Assembly (NCBI RefSeq): GCF_009769735.1
Contig: NZ_WSRO01000002.1
Location: 372,001 to 436,000, forward strand
Direction: 5' to 3'
Length of the DNA stretch: 64,000 bases
DNA from: Streptomyces sp. BA2
Lineage (GTDB): Bacteria; Actinomycetota; Actinomycetes; Streptomycetales; Streptomycetaceae
Shown here one piece after another: positions 53,301-61,141 of this stretch (position 1 is the first letter of the stretch; every line of letters begins with the position of its first letter). The notes under the pieces are model-generated. The model was given only the letters and a program-made list of their open reading frames with translations, did not search any database and was not told the DNA's origin. The position numbers and the translations under genes were made by a program.

Positions 53301-55175
53301 CTTGTCGCCACGGCGGCCCAGCTCTCCGCCGCGCGCCGGCTCGGCAGTCAGGAAGTCCTGGTCCGCTCCGCCCGCGCTCTGGAGGCCCTGGGGCGCGTCG
53401 ACACCGTTGCCTTCGACAAGACCGGAACGCTCACCGCGGGCCGCCTGTCGGTGACGCGCCTCGCGGACTACGGCGGCGAGGTTGCCTTCGACACCGCCCA
53501 CGCCCATCGGCTGCTGCGCGTCAGTGGCCGGGCCTGCCCGCAGGCCGACCCCGACACACCCCAGGCCGTGGCCCATGCGACCGACCGGGCCGTCATCGAG
53601 GCGGTACGCGACCACTCCGAGCCCGACACCGCCTGGCAGCTGATCCGGGAGCTGCCCTTCGAGACCAACCGCGGCTACGCGGCAGCCCTGGGCACCAACG
53701 ACAGTCAGCTGCACCTGGAGGTCAAAGGAGCCCCGGAAGTCGTCCTGGCACGCTGCTCGACGGTGTGGAAAGCGGGCCGGAAGACCGTCGCCCTCACTGC
53801 CGCCCGGCGTCGGCGCGCGCAACGCACGGTGCAGCGCCTGGCCGCGGCCGGCCTGCGCGTCCTCGCCGTCGCCGAAGGGGTGCCGTCCGTCGATCGCGCA
53901 CGCCAAGGGGACGATCTCGCGGCGCTCACCGACGACCTCACCCTGATCGGATTCCTCGCCTTCGCAGACGCCCCGCGGCGCACAACCGCCGACACCGTTC
54001 GCCGTCTCACCGGGGCCGGCACTCGCGCCGTGATGATCACAGGTGACCATCCCGTCACCGCCACCGCTCTGGCTGCCCAACTCGGTCTGCCCGCACCGGA
54101 GTCGGTACTCACCGGCGCGGAACTCGACACGCTCCCGAAACGCGACCGCGACCGGCGTATCGCGCAGACCTCCGTATTCGCACGCGTCTCACCGGAACAC
54201 AAAACCCGTATCGTCGAGGCCCTGCAGCGCTCCGGCCACGTCGTCGCCATGACGGGCGACGGTATCAACGACGCCCCCGCGATCCGGCTCGCCGACGTCG
54301 GCATCGCCATCGCAGGCCGCGGGTCCACCGCCGCTCGCCGAGCGGCCGATCTGGTACTCACCCAGGCCGACCCCTCGCGCATCGCCACCGCCATGAGCGA
54401 GGGCCGAGCCCTGTGGGGCCGGGTGCGCGACTCGGTGTCCATCCTGGTGGGAGGCAACGCGGGCGAAGTCGCCTTCACCATCCTGGGCACCGCGGTCGAC
54501 GGCCGCTCGCCGCTGTCCACCCGCCAACTGCTCCTGGTCAACATGCTCACCGACATGCTGCCCGCCCTCGCGGTCGCCCTCGCACCGTCAACGCCCCCTC
54601 CCGGCGACCGGGTCGGGCATGCCACCGACAGCGAGGCCGAGGCCTCAGCACCGGAACAACCGGACCAGGACGAGTGCGCCCAGGACCCGCTCCGCTCCGG
54701 CCCCGTCACCACGGTCTGGGGCACGTCCCTGGCCCACACCCTCGCCGTGCGCAGCGGGGCCACCACGTTGGGCGCGACCCTCGCTTGGGGCGCGGGCAAA
54801 GCCACGGGGCGCGTGCACGAGGCCAGCACGATGGGCCTGGTCGCTCTCATCGGCACCCAACTGGGGCAGACCCTGATGATGGGCCGCCACAGCCGACTGG
54901 TCACCCTGACCAGCGGGGTTTCGGGACTGGCGCTGCTGGTCGGCGTACAGACGCCGACGATCAGCCGCTTCTTCGGCTGCCGCCCATTGCGGGCCGGTTC
55001 CTGGGCTGTGGCCGTGGGCTCCTGCGCGGCCGCGACGGCGGTCGCGATGACGACGGGCACCCACTGGGCAAGGCGAACGGACGAGGAGAGCTCGGGGCCG
55101 GGGGATGCGGCGGATGCGGCGGATTTGGCTGATTCAGCGGATGCAGGAGCTGCGGAGGCTTCGAGAGAGGGCTGA
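50379..55175 (+). CDS. CtpI-like giant P-type ATPase with degenerate N-terminal half
   Basis: A 1598-residue cation-transport ATPase similar in size and layout to mycobacterial CtpI. Residues about 105-172 resemble a heavy-metal-associated fold (LQMRGLTGRGTAHRTIAKAA). About 175-700 form a degenerate ATPase-like half in which the phosphorylation motif is replaced: VDTVIIDSVVL with Asp at about 403. The C-terminal half (about 720-1570) is a complete P-type ATPase: LTGE (855-858), VAAVPEGLPLVATAAQL membrane motif, phosphorylation site DKTGTLT (Asp about 1013), MITGDHP, and MTGDGINDAPAIRLADVGIA (about 1291). Several terminal helices and an Ala/Asp-rich tail follow. The ion is unknown; PEGL in the transmembrane helix is typical of Ca/Na/K-type (P2) pumps rather than CPx metal pumps. 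GTG 50379 has GAGAGG upstream. Confidence 0.9.
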   Translation: MARMRLPRRLSVRLPPASVAGVGRTLHGGLRAAAQAVPRGGATVAEFGGAAVRLLAAASPQRLGSLLADAPHHLKSIATELADSGDIHIARQVWSHGGHAHLQMRGLTGRGTAHRTIAKAAIVALMETDGVYWAEANAETRRLLVIFNENRVDVDLIEEVIEGVEAAHGVADEAFPAAPQEHPADNIEQTAAYVALTAGLLGLGISAAGRLVRVPPLLPYGVRECLVLSEAHLRLRHIVEEHLGRIRGDLLLSLAITTAHTLTHNAAPIAVDVLRRSAQIVEAHARRAAWARHETDLHSIQSVLPHECVKRPARPEPLPPGPVETVTDRAALGSLAGAGALLLGTRSPFRATELLMTTAPPAAWLGREGYAAVLDWRLARRGVLPMNAAVLRRLDRVDTVIIDSVVLCGSRPVLLSAQATRTDLDDTEVWQTAQAVLGSKDVTTLQKQRRWSRRGWTLEREDPHARPLLDGSGTVAFRLRDRQDRHCGTVTIGCGLDPLAEAVLEAARSNVDRVVVTEHAGIGELLPLADEVLPPGDLSDHVRQLQTEGRVVMVIAAGQDTALALADVGVSVLHGSHGASWSADLICAYELDSAWLLLRTLGPAGRVSRRSAKTAVGGAAMGALLTLVDASPQHQRRKLSPMHSSAAFALLGGVVSARRVGTLPSPKPALRGSWHSLTARATFLRVREYAASHPTADGKTGAAHPRTRAESLSRLLPPKAVALTRAVAEELRDPLTPVLAFGAAASAVVGSRVDALLVGGVMLGSALVSGSQRMKAEQALDELLDVERVTVRRARLATTPRDRGWAMALAEEPFETVTADRLAVGDVVLLGPSDVVPADARLLSATDLEVDESSLTGEPLPVDKDPAPTPGAALADRSCMVYEGTTVVAGHGCAVVTAVGASTEAGRASAASGHAAPATGVQARLADLTRITLPATAAAGAVVTGLALLRGTPLRQALGSGVSIAVAAVPEGLPLVATAAQLSAARRLGSQEVLVRSARALEALGRVDTVAFDKTGTLTAGRLSVTRLADYGGEVAFDTAHAHRLLRVSGRACPQADPDTPQAVAHATDRAVIEAVRDHSEPDTAWQLIRELPFETNRGYAAALGTNDSQLHLEVKGAPEVVLARCSTVWKAGRKTVALTAARRRRAQRTVQRLAAAGLRVLAVAEGVPSVDRARQGDDLAALTDDLTLIGFLAFADAPRRTTADTVRRLTGAGTRAVMITGDHPVTATALAAQLGLPAPESVLTGAELDTLPKRDRDRRIAQTSVFARVSPEHKTRIVEALQRSGHVVAMTGDGINDAPAIRLADVGIAIAGRGSTAARRAADLVLTQADPSRIATAMSEGRALWGRVRDSVSILVGGNAGEVAFTILGTAVDGRSPLSTRQLLLVNMLTDMLPALAVALAPSTPPPGDRVGHATDSEAEASAPEQPDQDECAQDPLRSGPVTTVWGTSLAHTLAVRSGATTLGATLAWGAGKATGRVHEASTMGLVALIGTQLGQTLMMGRHSRLVTLTSGVSGLALLVGVQTPTISRFFGCRPLRAGSWAVAVGSCAAATAVAMTTGTHWARRTDEESSGPGDAADAADLADSADAGAAEASREG

Positions 55176-55282
55176 AAGCAGGCGACGCTACGCAGCGTGA
55201 CCGCATGGACACGCAGGAGGTGCGAGGCAGGGCGATCCATCTCAAGATGGATATCTGTCGCGATCAGAAGGAGCGATGTCCC

Positions 55283-55750
55283 ATGGCTACAGCGCACAAG
55301 AAGACCCCGGCCAAGAAGGCGACGGCCTCCCGCTCGGCGAAGAAGGCCTCGTCCCGCCCAGCGGCAAAGAAGACGGCGTCCCGCTCTAATGCGGCATCCA
55401 AGTCGACGAAACCTGCCACCAAGACTGCCGCGAAGTCCAAGTCTTCCGCCGGCAAGGCCACGGCCCGTACACGAAGCTCCGGCTCGCAGGACGAATACAC
55501 GCTGTCCATCCCGGTCGAGCGCATGGCCCGCGGTGTCGTAGACGCCACCTCCACTCCACTGGCCGCCGCGCGCCGGGCGCTGCCCTCTCGTGACGGCCTG
55601 CCCGTCTACCTCGGCCTCGGCGGCCTGGCGGCCATCGGCGCGGTAGGCGGCCCGACAGCTGCGGCGATCGGCGTCGGCTACGCCGCACTGCGCCAATGGG
55701 GCCCCACGCGCCCGCTCCTGACGGGCGAGGGAAACGCGAAGTCGCGGTAG
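55283..55750 (+). CDS. Histone-H1-like lysine-rich protein with hydrophobic C-terminus
   Basis: A 155-residue protein. The N-terminal 80 residues are Lys/Ala/Ser/Thr-rich H1-like repeats (MATAHKKTPAKKATASRSAK, AAKKTASRSNAASKSTKPAT). The C-terminal half has a defined block, EYTLSIPVERMARGVVDATS, and a glycine/alanine-rich hydrophobic helix (YLGLGGLAAIGAVGGPTAAA). This suggests a DNA-binding basic arm linked to a membrane-associating segment. ATG 55283 has AAGGAG upstream; an earlier ATG (55205) is less likely. It follows the P-type ATPase in the same direction. Confidence 0.75.
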   Translation: MATAHKKTPAKKATASRSAKKASSRPAAKKTASRSNAASKSTKPATKTAAKSKSSAGKATARTRSSGSQDEYTLSIPVERMARGVVDATSTPLAAARRALPSRDGLPVYLGLGGLAAIGAVGGPTAAAIGVGYAALRQWGPTRPLLTGEGNAKSR

Positions 55751-55937
55751 CACTCCCCTGCTCAGCAGCACGCTCTGGAGCTCAAGACCCGCGTAGTGGC
55801 AGCGAAATCATCCGAATCGTGAGGAACTCCCGACGATCCTGTTTCACGGGCACCGGAGCCGGTCACCCGAAGCGGACAGCTCCGGCACTGAAGGCGTGCG
55901 GGAGCATCCGGAAGCAGAGATGGGACGGCGATTCCAT

Positions 55938-56360
55938 ATGGCCACCATGGCGGCACGGGACATCATGACCGGCGGCGCGCAGTGCGTGCAGGCACATGAG
56001 AGTGCCCTCGACGCGGCACGGAAGCTGACGGAACTGCAGGTGGGTGCCCTGCCTATCTGTGGCGAGAACAACCGGCTCATCGGCGTCGTGACCGACCGGG
56101 ACATCGTGGTGCGGGTCCTCGGGGCGGGGCTCGCTCCGGCGGAGGTCGAGACGGGCACCCTGGCGCAGGGGGAGGCCGTGACGATCGGCGCGGACGACGG
56201 CGTCGACGAGGTCTTCGTGACCATGACCCAGCACAAGGTCCGGCGTCTGCCGGTGATCGACGGCACCGACCTCGTCGGCATGGTCGCGCTCGCGGACGCC
56301 GCCCGTGCTCTCGACGCCCCCGACGCGGGACGCCTGGTCGCCGCCCTCTCCACCGACTGA
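55938..56360 (+). CDS. CBS-pair domain protein
   Basis: A 140-residue protein consisting of two CBS repeats. The first is MAARDIMTGGAQCVQAHESA with PICGENNRLIGVVTDRDIVV; the second is GADDGVDEVFVTMTQHKVRR with LPVIDGTDLVGMVALADAAR. CBS pairs bind adenosine nucleotides as energy or redox sensors. Stand-alone proteins like this are typical of actinobacterial stress and hypoxia regulons. ATG 55938 or 55947 could be the start; no strong ribosome site is visible. It is 44 bp before the stress-type SDR. Confidence 0.88.
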   Translation: MATMAARDIMTGGAQCVQAHESALDAARKLTELQVGALPICGENNRLIGVVTDRDIVVRVLGAGLAPAEVETGTLAQGEAVTIGADDGVDEVFVTMTQHKVRRLPVIDGTDLVGMVALADAARALDAPDAGRLVAALSTD

Positions 56361-56404
56361 GCCCCGCGGACAGACCGGCACATCGTTCACAGGAGATTTC
56401 CCGC

Positions 56405-57328
56405 ATGACTGTCCACACCAATGGCGCCCCCAATGCCGCGTCCGCCTCGGCCCAGGTCTCGGCCGAACTCTTCCCGCCCTATCCGTTGCAGCGCCTGAGG
56501 CGTCCGGGCCTCGAGTCCGAGATGGAATTTGCTCCCCGCTACCAGGCCAAGAACTATCGGCCCGCGGACAAGCTGGCCGGCAAGGTCGCGCTGATCACCG
56601 GCGGGGACTCCGGCATCGGCCGTGCCGTCGCCCTGCTGTACGCCCGCGAGGGCGCCGACGTGGCGATCGTCTACCTGCCGGAAGAGGAGTCGGACGCCAA
56701 GGAGATCAAGGGCGAGATCGACGCTCTGGGACGCCGGACTCTGCTCCTCCCCGGTGACCTGCGCGATCCCGATTTCTGCGCCGAGACGGTACGCCGCACG
56801 GTCGACGAGCTCGGCGGGCTGAACATCCTGGTGAGCAACGCCGCGTATCTCAACAGCCAGACGGAACTGGACCAGTTGACGGCAGCGGATTTCGACCGGG
56901 TCTTCAAGACGAACGTCTACGCGTACTTCCACCTGGTGATGGCAGCCGTCCCGCATATGTCCCAAGGTGACTCGATCATCGCGACGGCCTCGGAAGAGGC
57001 CCTCAAGGGAAGCGACCTGATGATGGACTACGCCGCGTCCAAGGCGGCTGTCGTGGTCTTCACCAAGTCCATCGCCCCGCACCTGGTGAAGAAGGGCATA
57101 CGGGCCAACGTCGTCGCTCCCGGCCCCACTTGGAGCGCGCTCAATCTGGCCGGTCAGCGCTTCACCGACGACTACCTGACCAACCTGGGAGCCCAGACAC
57201 CGCTGGGGCGGGTAGCGCAGCCCGAGGAGATCGCACCGGCCTACGTCTACCTCGCAAGCGACGCCGACTCCAGCTACACCATCGGCGAAACCATCGCCGC
57301 TACCGGCGGATACACGGACTCCCGCTGA
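56405..57328 (+). CDS. SDR oxidoreductase, YhdF/YghA stress type
   Basis: A 307-residue SDR with the long N-terminal extension of the general-stress glucose/ribitol-dehydrogenase group. The extension includes MEFAPRYQAKNYRPADKLAG, followed by the Rossmann motif ALITGGDSGIGRAVALLYAR, structural LVSNAAYLN, and catalytic MDYAASKAAVVVFTKSIAPH (Tyr-x-x-x-Lys). NAA replaces the more common NAG. The C-terminal GETIAATGGYTDSR is family-typical. It probably uses NADP and an unknown polyol or aldehyde. The upstream CBS gene may be cotranscribed. Confidence 0.88.
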   Translation: MTVHTNGAPNAASASAQVSAELFPPYPLQRLRRPGLESEMEFAPRYQAKNYRPADKLAGKVALITGGDSGIGRAVALLYAREGADVAIVYLPEEESDAKEIKGEIDALGRRTLLLPGDLRDPDFCAETVRRTVDELGGLNILVSNAAYLNSQTELDQLTAADFDRVFKTNVYAYFHLVMAAVPHMSQGDSIIATASEEALKGSDLMMDYAASKAAVVVFTKSIAPHLVKKGIRANVVAPGPTWSALNLAGQRFTDDYLTNLGAQTPLGRVAQPEEIAPAYVYLASDADSSYTIGETIAATGGYTDSR

Positions 57329-57466
57329 ATTCCCGCCGAGGACCGGCGCAGAAGTCAAGCGCCGCGCTACGCCGGCATTCGTGCAACGGTCCAGCCCGGC
57401 GGCTCCTGTCCTGCTGAGCGGTTAAGGCCCCCACGATCAGCGGTGGACCTGCTCGCGGCGCACGTG

Positions 57467-57500
57467 ACCTGTCAGGAAGCGTCACCTGTCAGGAAGCGAG
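57467..57500. repeat. Tandem duplication, 17-nt unit, spanning a stop codon
   Basis: ACCTGTCAGGAAGCG occurs at 57467-57481 and 57484-57498 (17-nt period). The second unit contains the DUF5133 stop codon (57489-57491). Confidence 0.85.
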
Positions 57501-57731
57501 TACGGATTCGCCTTCGGTGCGCGCTGCGGAAAGCTGGTGCCGGGCTGCGAGGAGGGCGGCGGTGATGTCGCGGGTACCCGTCGACACGCAGAGCGTGTAC
57601 GCGACGTCTTCCATCCGCTGACGCGCTTCCTTTGTGCCCTTCTCGGCGGCGCCTTTCTCGGCGTTCAGCGCGCTCAGTGTCTCGTACTGCTCAAGCAGGT
57701 TCTTCAGCACGACCGGATTTGCCATCAGCAT
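57489..57731 (-). CDS. DUF5133-type small protein
   Basis: An 80-residue helical protein: MLMANPVVLKNLLEQYETLS, then TKEARQRMEDVAYTLCVSTG and DITAALLAARHQLSAAR. The RRMDD-x-AYTLCVSTGTR block is the hallmark of the Streptomyces DUF5133 family, function unknown but often near stress genes. A second Met at 57725 is an alternative start. Convergent with the SDR; its 3' end carries a tandem duplication. Confidence 0.8.
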   Translation of the reverse strand: MLMANPVVLKNLLEQYETLSALNAEKGAAEKGTKEARQRMEDVAYTLCVSTGTRDITAALLAARHQLSAARTEGESVLAS

Positions 57732-57879
57732 CAGGAATCTCCCTCAAAGCCACTACTTGCAGAGGTACGCGCCGCATCCTGTGCCCCGAGACCAGACCAT
57801 TATTCGTCCACGCTTTTGCCTTGTCGCCCTGGCCGCTCTGAGCTGTGCGATTGCCAGTCGGCCACGCCTCACGCATGCC

Positions 57880-58074
57880 GGGTTGCCGAAACGTACCCGT
57901 CGGAGCCCGGTAGTCGTCGACCCGCTGGAAGCCGAGGAGGTGCCCATCCTCGCCGTTCAGCCCGGCGAACTAGGAGTCTGACTTCGGGTGCGGTTCAAGG
58001 CCGGTGGCCTCCTGATAGAACGCCGACAGAGCCAGCGGATCAGGGCAATCGAGCGTTATCGCGCGCAACTTCAT
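57880..58074 (-). pseudogene. VOC-family protein, truncated and interrupted
   Basis: From ATG 58074 the frame reads MKLRAITLDCPDPLALSAFY and QEATGLEPHPKSDS, then an in-frame TAG (57970-57972). It continues FAGLNGEDGHLLGFQRVDDY and RAPT before similarity ends. This is the N-terminal half of a common Streptomyces glyoxalase-like protein, with a nonsense codon where homologues carry a residue such as Asp or Glu, and a lost second half. The rest of 57732-58142 has no gene. Confidence 0.75.
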
Positions 58075-58142
58075 CTGCAAGGAACGACACTTCCGGGCCG
58101 ATCACTGAACTTGCGCAAGCCTAAGGGCATACATTGCGACGG

Positions 58143-58877
58143 TCAGCTCCGCCAGGCCGGCAGGGGCGGCAGGGGTCCTCGCGGCTCGACGGTCAGCGTG
58201 TGCCCGTCGGTCCGCCCGGTGAGCCAGCCCAGGAGCTCCGCCGCCGGGCCGTTCACACGCGGCCCCGGACCGTCGCCGATCACCCGTAGCACCTGGTCCT
58301 CGTCGGCGCACAGCGTCATGGGCGGAGAGTTGGGGTTGGTGGCCAGTTTCGCGGTGGTCGTCTCCAGTTCGCGGGCCGTGAAGAAGGCGGGCCAGTGGGC
58401 TGGACAGTGACCGGTGGCCAGGTCCGTGTGGTGCACCTCCACCTCGCGCAGCATGCTGCCGACGGCACCGCGCACGGGCCGCAGACCGGCCCCGAGCCAC
58501 CGCACCGGCACGTCCCAGGCGTTTTGCGGGTGGTTGTCGGCTGCGGAGAGGAAGCGACGCAACGCGGTGTCCATGTCGTTGACGAGGGCGCTGGCGGGCC
58601 GTCCGGCACCCTCCTCGATCTCCCGCTCCCGCTGATCGTCGTTGGCGTACTGGGGCAGGTCGGCGCCCGTACGGGCGGAGGTGAGCAGCCGGGTGCGCGA
58701 GTCGGCGCTGCGGGCGAGGTGCGTCAGGACGTGGGCGCGGCTCCAGCCTGGCAGCAGGGAAGGCGCCCGTACCTCGTCGTCCGACAGCACGGCCGCCGTC
58801 GAGAGCAACCGGTCGACGCAGGTGCGCAGCAGGGGCAGGAGCGCGGCAGGGCTGTCCTCTTCTTCGTCGTGCGGCAT
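58143..58877 (-). CDS. Maleylpyruvate isomerase family (mycothiol-type) protein
   Basis: A 244-residue DinB/mycothiol-dependent maleylpyruvate isomerase-like protein. The N-terminal four-helix domain has LLPLLRTCVDRLLSTAAVLS, the metal/substrate block SLLPGWSRAHVLTHLARSAD, and a histidine in LREVEVHHTDLATGH. The C-terminal SCP2-like domain (about 170-244) includes GPRVNGPAAELLGWLTGRTD. Such proteins use mycothiol, the actinobacterial thiol, to act on unknown substrates. Confidence 0.87.
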   Translation of the reverse strand: MPHDEEEDSPAALLPLLRTCVDRLLSTAAVLSDDEVRAPSLLPGWSRAHVLTHLARSADSRTRLLTSARTGADLPQYANDDQREREIEEGAGRPASALVNDMDTALRRFLSAADNHPQNAWDVPVRWLGAGLRPVRGAVGSMLREVEVHHTDLATGHCPAHWPAFFTARELETTTAKLATNPNSPPMTLCADEDQVLRVIGDGPGPRVNGPAAELLGWLTGRTDGHTLTVEPRGPLPPLPAWRS

Positions 58878-59169
58878 GAGTCTCCGATCGGTGTCGACTC
58901 ATGGCCTTACCCATTCCCAGCCTGCGACATCCACTCCGCGCTCGCCGAGCCGGTCGACTCGGGGCGCGACAGCCCCGGCAGCCCCGGCAGCCCTGACCAG
59001 CGTCGGCGGGTTGCCGGGCGGCTCGAGGGCCCTGACGCCGTGGAGGACGAAGGCGCAGATCCGTCCTCCCCAGGCCACGACGACGGTGACTACGTCCTCC
59101 CCATGGACGATTCCGTGACCGTAGGGCTGGGAATTGCGTGGCATTCCGCACCCCCGGTCCGCAGGATTG

Positions 59170-59847
59170 TCAGTCCTGGTGGAGTTCGTTGCGGCCCGGG
59201 CCGCCGGAGAGCTTGTCGGTGCCTGTGCCGCCCCACAGGACGTCGTCACCGCTGTTGCTCCACAGCGTGTCGTTGCCCGCCTCGCCGTACAGCTTGTCGT
59301 TGCCCTTGCCGCCGTAGAGGACATCGGCGCCGCCCTGGCCGCGCAGGATGTCGGTGCCGTCCTCGCCGTGCAGGTTGTTTTCCTCGCCGGTGCCGGTCAG
59401 GGAGTCGTTGCCGGGGCCGCCGAAGCAGTCCATGCTGCAGTGGGTGAGGGTGTCGTTCCCGGCATCGCCCCACGGGCCGAAGCCGAACGGGCCGCCGCCG
59501 TCGAGACGGTCATCGCCCTCACCGCCGTGCAGGAGCGCGGACTCCGACGCCACGATGACATCGTTGCCCTTGCCGCCGTAGATCCCTGCCCAGGCCCGGC
59601 TGTCGGGCGCGAGTGTCGCGGTGTCGTTCTCGTCGCCGAGATCGATGTCGTAGCTGTCGGAGTCGTCCGAGTTCTCCGGGATCTTGACCGCACACCGCAC
59701 AGCTGTGCGGTCGCCCTCCTCGGGGTACACGCACTCGTCCCCCTCCGCCGCCTCCGCGGAGATGGCGATGTCATACCGGTCGTGGAAGGTGAGTACGTAG
59801 TAGGAGTCGTGCTCACCACGGTGGTCGATCTCTTCGTCGACCGTCAC
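59170..59847 (-). CDS. RTX-repeat (hemolysin-type calcium-binding) protein, main part
   Basis: A 225-residue frame. About 1-100 form a beta-rich domain (SYYVLTFHDRYDIAISAEAA, YDIDLGDENDTATLAPDSRA). About 100-225 contain five to six nonapeptide calcium-binding repeats of the GGxGxDxLx type (YGGKGNDVIVASESALLHGG, GEDGTDILRGQGGADVLYGG). No signal peptide is in this frame; it lies in an overlapping upstream frame, so the protein as started at GTG 59847 would stay inside the cell. Homologues of this type are single secreted proteins, so a frameshift or a termination-reinitiation arrangement has split the gene. Confidence 0.75.
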   Translation of the reverse strand: MTVDEEIDHRGEHDSYYVLTFHDRYDIAISAEAAEGDECVYPEEGDRTAVRCAVKIPENSDDSDSYDIDLGDENDTATLAPDSRAWAGIYGGKGNDVIVASESALLHGGEGDDRLDGGGPFGFGPWGDAGNDTLTHCSMDCFGGPGNDSLTGTGEENNLHGEDGTDILRGQGGADVLYGGKGNDKLYGEAGNDTLWSNSGDDVLWGGTGTDKLSGGPGRNELHQD

Positions 59848-60023
59848 CTCTGGTTCTGCTGACCGAGTGCCGCCTTGTACCAGAGCTCGCCGTCCGCGAC
59901 GACGACGGACGCCGTGGCCCCAGCGGCAGACGGGGCGGCCTGGACGGTCGACGTGGTTAAGACGGCCGTGCCGAGAGTCAGGGCAAGGGTGGCGGTGGCT
60001 GCAATGGTCCGGTGAATGCGCAT
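59844..60023 (-). CDS. Signal-peptide segment of the split RTX protein
   Basis: A 59-residue frame from ATG 60023: MRIHRTIAATATLALTLGTA is a signal peptide, followed by a short mature stretch (GATASVVVADGELWYKAALG). The stop TGA (59844-59846) overlaps the GTG that opens the RTX frame. The sequence immediately before (QQNQ) lines up with the first residues of the RTX frame in intact relatives, so one nucleotide change near 59847 would restore a single protein. Confidence 0.7.
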   Translation of the reverse strand: MRIHRTIAATATLALTLGTAVLTTSTVQAAPSAAGATASVVVADGELWYKAALGQQNQR

Positions 60024-60464
60024 GCGGAAGTGACCCTTCAGGGGGTACGTGTGTGCAGTGGTGCTTCTGGTCACCCAGTTAGACAAGAGGCCCGAGAACG
60101 GAGTTGCCCGCCGACTCATGAACAGCGACGGACGACATCATGTCCGGTACGTGGACGGCGTGATGACCGGTACGTGGACGGCACCGCTACGCCGGCCGCC
60201 CGGTCATGAGGTCAACCTCCCCTCTGGAAGGAGCCGCCAATGCCTGGCTGATCTTTCCTTGTGGGCAGGTGACCTTTTCCTGCGCGCCCCAGCTCAACGG
60301 CATGCCCAAGAAGCAGCAGGTGACCTAACCACCACCTAACCCCAGTTCATAGCGATACCTGACGCCTACCTCTGCAACCGCAGCGTGAAGCTCGACACCA
60401 TGGCTTCGGGCGGACGACGGTGCTGGGGCGACTCGTGTTGCGGGCCGCCGCCGTCGGCGATGCG
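60024..60464. other. Intergenic region with a 23-nt-period repeat
   Basis: About 440 bp upstream of the RTX gene. CCGGTACGTGGACGGC occurs at 60144-60159 and 60167-60182 (23-nt period). A GGAAGGAG ribosome-like site at about 60225 leads only to a three-codon frame. No gene is supported. Confidence 0.5.
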
Positions 60465-60863
60465 CTATTCGGACTCCGGATGCATCTGGACCCATCGCCC
60501 GCCAACGGACTTCATCTCTACCCCGTAATACGGCGGGGGCGTGGTGGTGGCGCTGGCGGCGCGTTTGGTTGAAGCCTTGGCCTGGGGACGGGGCCGGGGT
60601 CCGGGCTTCGCTTTCACTGCCTGAGGTTTCTTCTTGGCATCGCGCTCCCGTAACTCCGCGATCCGCCTGAGGAGTTCGGTGCGACTCATCTGCTTCTGCT
60701 TCCGGGGCCGACCAAGTGGAGCAGCAGAAGCAGGAAACTGGCTTCCCGTGAGCGGGCGGCAGGCGCGGTGCGCCGACCGGCCGCCCGTGATGATGACGAG
60801 CTTCTTCTTCCCCACCGGATTACCGCATATAGCACATTGCTTGGGCCTGGAAGCGTCAGACAC
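60465..60863 (-). CDS. Cysteine-motif, basic protein (possible DNA-binding)
   Basis: A 132-residue protein. The N-terminus has a Cys-x-x-Cys plus His-x-x-x-Cys arrangement (PKQCAICGNPVGKKKLVIIT, SAHRAC) suggesting a small zinc site. The middle has GRPRKQKQ, resembling an AT-hook core, then a helix (RTELLRRIAELRERDAKKKP) and a basic tail rich in Lys, Pro and Thr. The last part (YYGVEMKSVGGRWVQMHPES) looks folded. A nucleic-acid role is plausible; no named family is recognised. Confidence 0.65.
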   Translation of the reverse strand: MSDASRPKQCAICGNPVGKKKLVIITGGRSAHRACRPLTGSQFPASAAPLGRPRKQKQMSRTELLRRIAELRERDAKKKPQAVKAKPGPRPRPQAKASTKRAASATTTPPPYYGVEMKSVGGRWVQMHPESE

Positions 60864-61141
60864 GATCCCCCCGATCTCAACGCCACGTTGAGACGGAACA
60901 CTAGTTGGCGCGGGGCTCGACTGTCCGGCCTCTTGGGCATTTACGCCGGGGACCAGCCGAACGTGGGGTGGGGCCGGTCAGGTGCCACGCCCACCTGGTT
61001 GGTAGGCGGGAGTTCGGCGTGCGCCTGGTGGCGATCCGCTCCGCCGCTCTCTCTCGGCGGGCAGCACCCCAGGGCACCGTCATCGTCGCCTCGATCCGGC
61101 TCTCGCTCTGGCTCTGGCTCCGCCCGTGATCCCCGCCGGAT

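Noticed and set aside
52311..55771. Two very long minus-strand frames (589 and 688 codons) under the P-type ATPase
   Set aside because: GC-bias shadows of the ATPase and the histone-like gene; no domain is recognisable.
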